Source: Bacteroidales bacterium
GTDB lineage: Bacteria > Bacteroidota > Bacteroidia > Bacteroidales > PUMT01
DNA length: 47,975 nt
Direction of reading: 5' to 3'
NCBI GenBank assembly: GCA_007134675.1
Contig: SLKJ01000063.1
Span: 1 to 47,975, forward strand
Part shown: in pieces, positions 43,801 through 47,975 of the stretch
Position numbering within the stretch: position 1 is the stretch's first letter
How the letters are laid out: every line of letters begins with the position of its first letter
Translations under genes and position numbers: made by a program
Notes under the pieces: generated by a model
The model's input: the letters and a program-made list of their open reading frames with translations, nothing else
Databases searched by the model: none
Told to the model about the DNA's origin: nothing

Positions 43801-45462
43801 ATGGCTCACAAAGAAAAGGCTATCTACTCGGTTAACCCGGCCGGAGAAAAATTTGTCCTTCCAAAAGATGAAGATTATGCTCCCGAAATGGAGCATCTGC
43901 TCAAACTAACCAGAGCAGCCCGTTCGAAGGGACAGGAAATTGTTGTTGTTATGGGTGCCGGTTTTGTTGGTGCAGTAATGGCTGCAGTAGTAGCTGATAC
44001 CCGCGACAAAAAAGGAAATTACTCCAAGTTTGTAATAGTCTGTCAGCGTCCAAGCACACGATCGTACTGGAAAATACCGATGCTTAACAGGGGTGAATCT
44101 CCGGTCAAAGCAGAAGATCCTGAAGTGGAAGAACTGATAAACCGATGTGTCAGGAATGAAAAGACAATGGTAGCAACCTTTAACAGCAACTGCCTTTCAC
44201 TGGCCGATTGCGTAGTGGTAGATGTTCAATGTGACTTTATCAAGAGAGATCTGGGTAAAATGAAAACCGGCCAGGCAGATATGAATGCCCTTGAGGCTAC
44301 AATGCGAGCCATTGGTGATAATATAAGGGCTGATTGCCTTGTGCTAATAGAAACTACAGTGGCTCCGGGGACAACGGAATTTGTCGCCTGGCCAATTCTG
44401 AAAAAAGCTTTTGCAAACAGGGGAATAGATTCAGAACCTCTGCTGGCACACAGCTTTGAACGGGTAATGCCCGGAAAAGATTATGTTGCAAGTATAAGGG
44501 ATTTCTGGAGGGTGTGTTCAGGGTGCAACCGGGAAGCCAGGGACCGGGTTGAGACATTTCTTAATGAAGTACTGAACACAGACGAATTTCCATTGACAGT
44601 GATGGATAGGCCGGTCGAATCAGAAACCACAAAAATCATTGAAAATTCATACCGGGCAACGATCCTTGCCTTTCTCAACGAGTGGAGCCTGTTTTCCGAA
44701 CGGAATGGTGTAGATCTGATAAAGGTGATACAGGCTATCAAAATGCGCCCGACCCACAGCAATATTATTTTCCCGGGTCCGGGTATCGGAGGGTATTGTT
44801 TACCTAAAGATGGCGGATTGGGTTATTGGGCCTATAAACACATTCTCGGGTTTGACGATGGTAACGACCTGTTCAGGATCACCCCCGAAGCTATTGACAT
44901 CAATGATACAAGAGCTCTGCATGTAGCAGGACTGACCAGGGATGCATTGCGCAATATGTCTGTATATATAGCCGGTGCTGATATAGTCATATGCGGAGCA
45001 AGCTACCGCCAGGATGTAGGTGACACACGTTACAGCGGCAGTGAACTGGTGGTGCGTAAACTTACCGAGATGGGGGCTGAGATCAGGGTGCATGATCCTT
45101 ATGTAGACCACTGGTACGAATTTGAATCACAGGACACCTATCCCTCTCCCGGGCAATCCTGGTCCAGGTTTTTCAGAAACCAGGATGAATTAAAAAACCT
45201 GCGCATTGAGAAAGATCTGAAAAAAACCCTCAGGGGAGCGGAAGCAATAATACTGGCAGTACCCCACAATGAATACCTGAAACTCAAACCTTCGGAGATA
45301 GTTGAATGGGCAGGTCAGAAACTAGCCGTAATTGACTGTTTTGGAATATTATCAGATGACGATATAAGGGAATATTTCAGGCTGGGATGTGAGGTAAAGG
45401 CCCTGGGGCGAGGTCACATCCAGAGGTTAAAAAAAGAGGTAGAAAAGGAAGGTAGAAAATAA
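43801..45462 (+). CDS. Atypical nucleotide-sugar dehydrogenase (UDP-glucose/GDP-mannose dehydrogenase family)
   Basis: It is predicted to oxidise an NDP-sugar to the uronic acid with NAD in two steps. The 553-aa protein is longer than the usual 430-470 aa. The N-terminal Rossmann motif GAGFVG (52-57) is preceded by an extra segment of about 40 residues, and the first domain has insertions. LIETTVAPGTTE, ETTKIIENSYRA and the catalytic Cys333 in GIGGYCLPKDGG are intact, and the UDP-binding C-terminal domain ends with HDPYVDHW and AVPHNEY. The 200-bp upstream region has a repeated GAACGGG but no clear promoter. No glycosyltransferase is nearby, so the product sugar cannot be named. Confidence 0.86.
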   Translation: MAHKEKAIYSVNPAGEKFVLPKDEDYAPEMEHLLKLTRAARSKGQEIVVVMGAGFVGAVMAAVVADTRDKKGNYSKFVIVCQRPSTRSYWKIPMLNRGESPVKAEDPEVEELINRCVRNEKTMVATFNSNCLSLADCVVVDVQCDFIKRDLGKMKTGQADMNALEATMRAIGDNIRADCLVLIETTVAPGTTEFVAWPILKKAFANRGIDSEPLLAHSFERVMPGKDYVASIRDFWRVCSGCNREARDRVETFLNEVLNTDEFPLTVMDRPVESETTKIIENSYRATILAFLNEWSLFSERNGVDLIKVIQAIKMRPTHSNIIFPGPGIGGYCLPKDGGLGYWAYKHILGFDDGNDLFRITPEAIDINDTRALHVAGLTRDALRNMSVYIAGADIVICGASYRQDVGDTRYSGSELVVRKLTEMGAEIRVHDPYVDHWYEFESQDTYPSPGQSWSRFFRNQDELKNLRIEKDLKKTLRGAEAIILAVPHNEYLKLKPSEIVEWAGQKLAVIDCFGILSDDDIREYFRLGCEVKALGRGHIQRLKKEVEKEGRK

Positions 45463-45516
45463 TTAAGCCCGAATGAAACTCTGAGCAGCAAGCTCCCTCC
45501 GGTATTCACACCATAT

Positions 45517-47721
45517 TTATGAAAGCGATCTTAACTTTTTAAGTATCTCTGTGTACTCTGTGGTTTCCTCCCTGACAAGACGGATAAAATCATTTTCCTC
45601 AATGTCTCCCATAACGGATTTCATCTCCGCTTCATTTCGATATATCATTTTCCTGAAAGGGTCGTCATAATCTTTTTTCCTCGAAAGATAGACCTGCTCA
45701 CAAATATACTGCTGTATCTCTGCTGCTTTTGACAGGGCTTCCTGCCATATTTCAGGAGTCAGGTCGTCAATATCATAAAGATAGCATAGTATTGCACAGG
45801 CATGTCTTTGTTTTGAAAGTTTATACTCATCCCACAGCTGATCGTATTCTTTATGTATATCTTCCCATGATCCGTATCTGCCGGATCCGATATCAGCTCT
45901 GAGTCTGTCGACTGAAATTTCCGGCATTAATTGTCCCCCGACATTAACCCATGACACCACCCTTTCACCCGCAAGGGTATCGCGCATCTCAGCAAATGAA
46001 AGCAATGGATTGGAAATAAGGAATTCCGTAATATTCTTAACAGCATAATGATGCATCATATCGCGGTAGGCATTGTATGCTTTACGGGCCTTAAGGATTA
46101 TTACCGGACGCCGGGAATTCTCCATCCCTTCACCCAGGATCTCAAGTCCGCTCAGATAATCCTGACTACCTCTGAGCAGATCTCTGCCTTTTTCGAGCAG
46201 ATCCCCATCCGGGAGATCTTTAAAAGCCAACCCCTTTTTCCTGAGATCCGCTTTGGCAGTCCACAATTCAAGAAGTCTGAGAGCAGTAACAATTTCCTCA
46301 ACGGTATCAGGAGCCAGGGGCTCAAACTCAATGTTTTGTATTTTCCTCAAACGTATGTCCCTTGTCAGAAATTTCTTCGAATTACGGGCCAGCGCATACA
46401 TATTGTAAATCCACCAGAATGCCGGCATCACTTCAAGACGGTTCAGATCAGCATTATTGCTGACAAGCGAAAAAGGCAGGTTTATGTCCAGCTCGAAATT
46501 ATAATCTGCTTTTGATACCAGCGTATATGAAGCAAAGCGGCTGGAATGCTTGAGGCTTACACAAAGCCCGGGCCAAAAGCCCCGGCCGGCAACAATTTCG
46601 CTATCATTGGCGCGACTGTTGTGGTTTGAACCTATCGTTGCCCCTGCTGCAATGTTACTTTGCCCCATAACGACTGAAGCCACCAGAAAGGAATTGTTAT
46701 GATGCTGCTCATGCGCAGGGAATATAAGGTTATTAAGAACCTCGCAACATGAAATGGTCGAGTTGTCACCCAAAAAGGAGTTTATAAGACGTGCGCCGTA
46801 TTTCAGATTCGAATTGTTCCCGAGAATAAACCGGACAGCCTTGCAGCCATAGAATATCCTGCATCCGTATCCGATTATGCCATTAACAAGCTCAACCCCT
46901 TCTCCTATCTGGGTGGGCTCCTGTTCCGAAGAGTTTATTGTTATGTTCTTGATCTTGTTGGCGCCCTTTATATAACATCCGGCGCCTATCCTGACATCCT
47001 TCAGAGTATGAGAATTCTTAATAACACATTCGTTCCCTATGGTTCCGTAAAACCCTCTTCGGGAATCAAATGTTTTTTGGGTTATCTCCTTCAGTCTCTT
47101 CTGCAAATCCTCATCATCTTTATATTTTGCCCATATCCAGGCATCTGCCGGTGTAATACCGTCAAAAGGCATTATCTGCCTGGATCCGGATTCATTCATC
47201 AGATCAATCCAAACCCTTACCTCTTCAGGTTCGCCATCCTTGATTATACCATTGCCGAATTTGGCATGATCGGTTGTATTCATCTCCATTAAATTAAAGA
47301 GTATACAACGATCCCCTACAATATAGTGGGAAAGGTACTGAACATTATGTATGGCCACATCATCACCTATATCACAGCTTACAACAAGGCTGTTGGTTAT
47401 ACCTACCGACAGTTTAAGGTCATGGTGCCTCAGGATTATATCCCTCACTCTCCCTATCCGTACCAGTCCGAAAAACCGGCTATTACGGATCAGAGCCGGA
47501 TCAAAGTAATCCGTTACCAGTATCTTGTCCCAGCTGTCGGCGGAATTCTGGTTCTTGACAAGCACCTCTATCTCATCAGACCTGAGATGCCGCCACCGGT
47601 CCTCCGGCCATTGAGACTGTAAATTCCTTATATCATACTTTCCGGCTCCTTCAGGAAGAAACTCACCCGGAACAAAATCCTGCCCGAGGCTTTCGGGTCG
47701 AAGTACTGCAACTTTTGGCAT
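45517..47721 (-). CDS. DUF4954 family protein with left-handed beta-helix (hexapeptide) repeats
   Basis: The 734-aa protein has no signal peptide. Central residues (about 120-400) carry imperfect hexapeptide repeats of left-handed parallel beta-helix type (for example VRIGAGCYIKGANKIKNITI and NNSNLKYGARLINSFLG), a fold shared with sugar acyl- and nucleotidyltransferases. N- and C-terminal regions are unfamiliar helical domains; KNSHTLKDVRIGAG marks a strong repeat. The family is found in Bacteroidota and is uncharacterised. It converges on the nucleotide-sugar dehydrogenase, which hints at sugar-nucleotide or surface-polysaccharide metabolism without proving it. A TATATTTG box lies 44 bp upstream. 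Confidence 0.85.
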   Translation of the reverse strand: MPKVAVLRPESLGQDFVPGEFLPEGAGKYDIRNLQSQWPEDRWRHLRSDEIEVLVKNQNSADSWDKILVTDYFDPALIRNSRFFGLVRIGRVRDIILRHHDLKLSVGITNSLVVSCDIGDDVAIHNVQYLSHYIVGDRCILFNLMEMNTTDHAKFGNGIIKDGEPEEVRVWIDLMNESGSRQIMPFDGITPADAWIWAKYKDDEDLQKRLKEITQKTFDSRRGFYGTIGNECVIKNSHTLKDVRIGAGCYIKGANKIKNITINSSEQEPTQIGEGVELVNGIIGYGCRIFYGCKAVRFILGNNSNLKYGARLINSFLGDNSTISCCEVLNNLIFPAHEQHHNNSFLVASVVMGQSNIAAGATIGSNHNSRANDSEIVAGRGFWPGLCVSLKHSSRFASYTLVSKADYNFELDINLPFSLVSNNADLNRLEVMPAFWWIYNMYALARNSKKFLTRDIRLRKIQNIEFEPLAPDTVEEIVTALRLLELWTAKADLRKKGLAFKDLPDGDLLEKGRDLLRGSQDYLSGLEILGEGMENSRRPVIILKARKAYNAYRDMMHHYAVKNITEFLISNPLLSFAEMRDTLAGERVVSWVNVGGQLMPEISVDRLRADIGSGRYGSWEDIHKEYDQLWDEYKLSKQRHACAILCYLYDIDDLTPEIWQEALSKAAEIQQYICEQVYLSRKKDYDDPFRKMIYRNEAEMKSVMGDIEENDFIRLVREETTEYTEILKKLRSLS

Positions 47722-47764
47722 TATATAAGTCTTTGTTTTTTATATCCGTTTTTAACCAGGATAA

Positions 47765-47772
47765 CAAATATA
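47765..47772 (-). promoter_or_regulatory. Candidate -7 promoter box (TATATTTG) for the DUF4954 gene
   Basis: The minus strand reads TATATTTG 44 bp before the ATG, a full match to TAnnTTTG. No well-spaced -33 TTTG was found. Confidence 0.45.
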
Positions 47773-47862
47773 CTTTATTTACAAGAATTACTTAATTTCA
47801 AAATAATTTTTTCAAATTAATAACGCATGACCCTGATGAAACGAAATATTTAGTTACATTTA

Positions 47863-47918
47863 TCCTGTAAAAAGCCAGAATTTTGTTTTGAGAATTAACA
47901 AAATTATGACTTACAGGA
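47863..47918. repeat. Nested perfect inverted repeats (long hairpin) at the window edge
   Basis: The outer arms TCCTGTAA (47863-47870) and TTACAGGA (47911-47918) enclose inner arms AATTTTGTT (47879-47887) and AACAAAATT (47897-47905) around a 9-base loop. All 17 paired positions match, with an asymmetric 8/5-base internal loop. It lies upstream of DUF4954 and could be an RNA hairpin of a gene beyond the edge, a terminator without a U tract, or a protein site. Confidence 0.5.
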
Positions 47919-47975
47919 TGAACCGCTGCGCTTTCCCATAAAATTTTTTCATGCGTCTGTGTGTAATTTTACGCA

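Noticed and set aside
1-47975. CRISPR array, tRNA/rRNA genes, IS elements, prophage or defence island
   Set aside because: No regularly spaced repeats, tRNA-like TTCGA-loop cloverleaf in any gap, transposase, integrase or nuclease/toxin gene cluster was found; nearly all DNA is accounted for by housekeeping-type genes.

Overview
The window looks like chromosomal core and near-core DNA from a Bacteroidota bacterium, most probably of the Bacteroidales/Marinilabiliales group. The evidence is the gene order serC-serA-DUF1015-yggS, a SerA with the Bacteroidota-type active-site variant, a SiaB/SiaC pair, an SpmA-SpmB fusion, a DUF4954 protein, a murK-murQ pair, and several intergenic copies of the Bacteroidota -7 promoter motif TAnnTTTG. 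Genes are densely packed on both strands. I see no IS element, prophage, CRISPR array, rRNA or tRNA. The lineage call is inference; the gene calls rest on motifs visible in the translations.

Layout. 1-5.4 kb (minus strand): serine and one-carbon metabolism (yggS fragment, DUF1015, serA, serC, an orphan comB-like gene, gcvT). 5.6-6.3 kb: a two-gene Hpt + STAS signalling pair. 6.4-9.0 kb: clpB. 9.2-12.3 kb: a large fusion of a TerB-like domain with an ABCG-type transporter. 12.4-13.4 kb: siaC/siaB, with its own promoter motif and an intrinsic terminator. 13.5-16.9 kb: an operon of an S41 protease, a NadR-like kinase and a THUMP RNA methyltransferase. 17-18.6 kb: guaA. 18.8-21.3 kb: a DUF1080 lipoprotein, then murK and murQ for MurNAc catabolism. 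21.3-22.4 kb: an AroG-type DAHP synthase. 22.4-23.0 kb: a 604-bp intergenic region with inverted repeats. 23.0-26.6 kb: a complete MCE lipid-transport operon. 26.8-30.4 kb: the SpmAB fusion and an exported GH42-like enzyme. 30.4-32.6 kb: an overlapping pair of an AONS-type PLP enzyme and a dipeptide epimerase. 32.8-38.9 kb: a TolC/adaptor/RND efflux system. 39.0-41.2 kb (minus): an apparently exported methyltransferase translationally coupled to an APC permease. 41.5-43.6 kb: a NAL1-like cytoplasmic protease, a 75-aa stand-alone copy of its N-terminal domain, and a membrane-anchored DUF1080 protein. 43.8-47.7 kb: an atypical nucleotide-sugar dehydrogenase converging on a DUF4954 beta-helix protein.

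Themes. Three units bear on the envelope and on peptidoglycan or sugar recycling (murK-murQ, the dipeptide epimerase, the MCE operon). Two partner-switching modules (Hpt-STAS and SiaB-SiaC) lie within 8 kb of each other, without a local PP2C phosphatase or diguanylate cyclase. The best candidates for undescribed biology are: (1) the protease plus mini-paralog cluster at 41.5-43.6 kb; (2) the signal-peptide-bearing methyltransferase overlapping a permease at 39.0-41.2 kb; (3) the DUF1015 protein, whose DGHHR motif and position beside serA/serC suggest a phosphoserine-related role; and (4) the TerB-ABCG fusion with a long extracytoplasmic loop.
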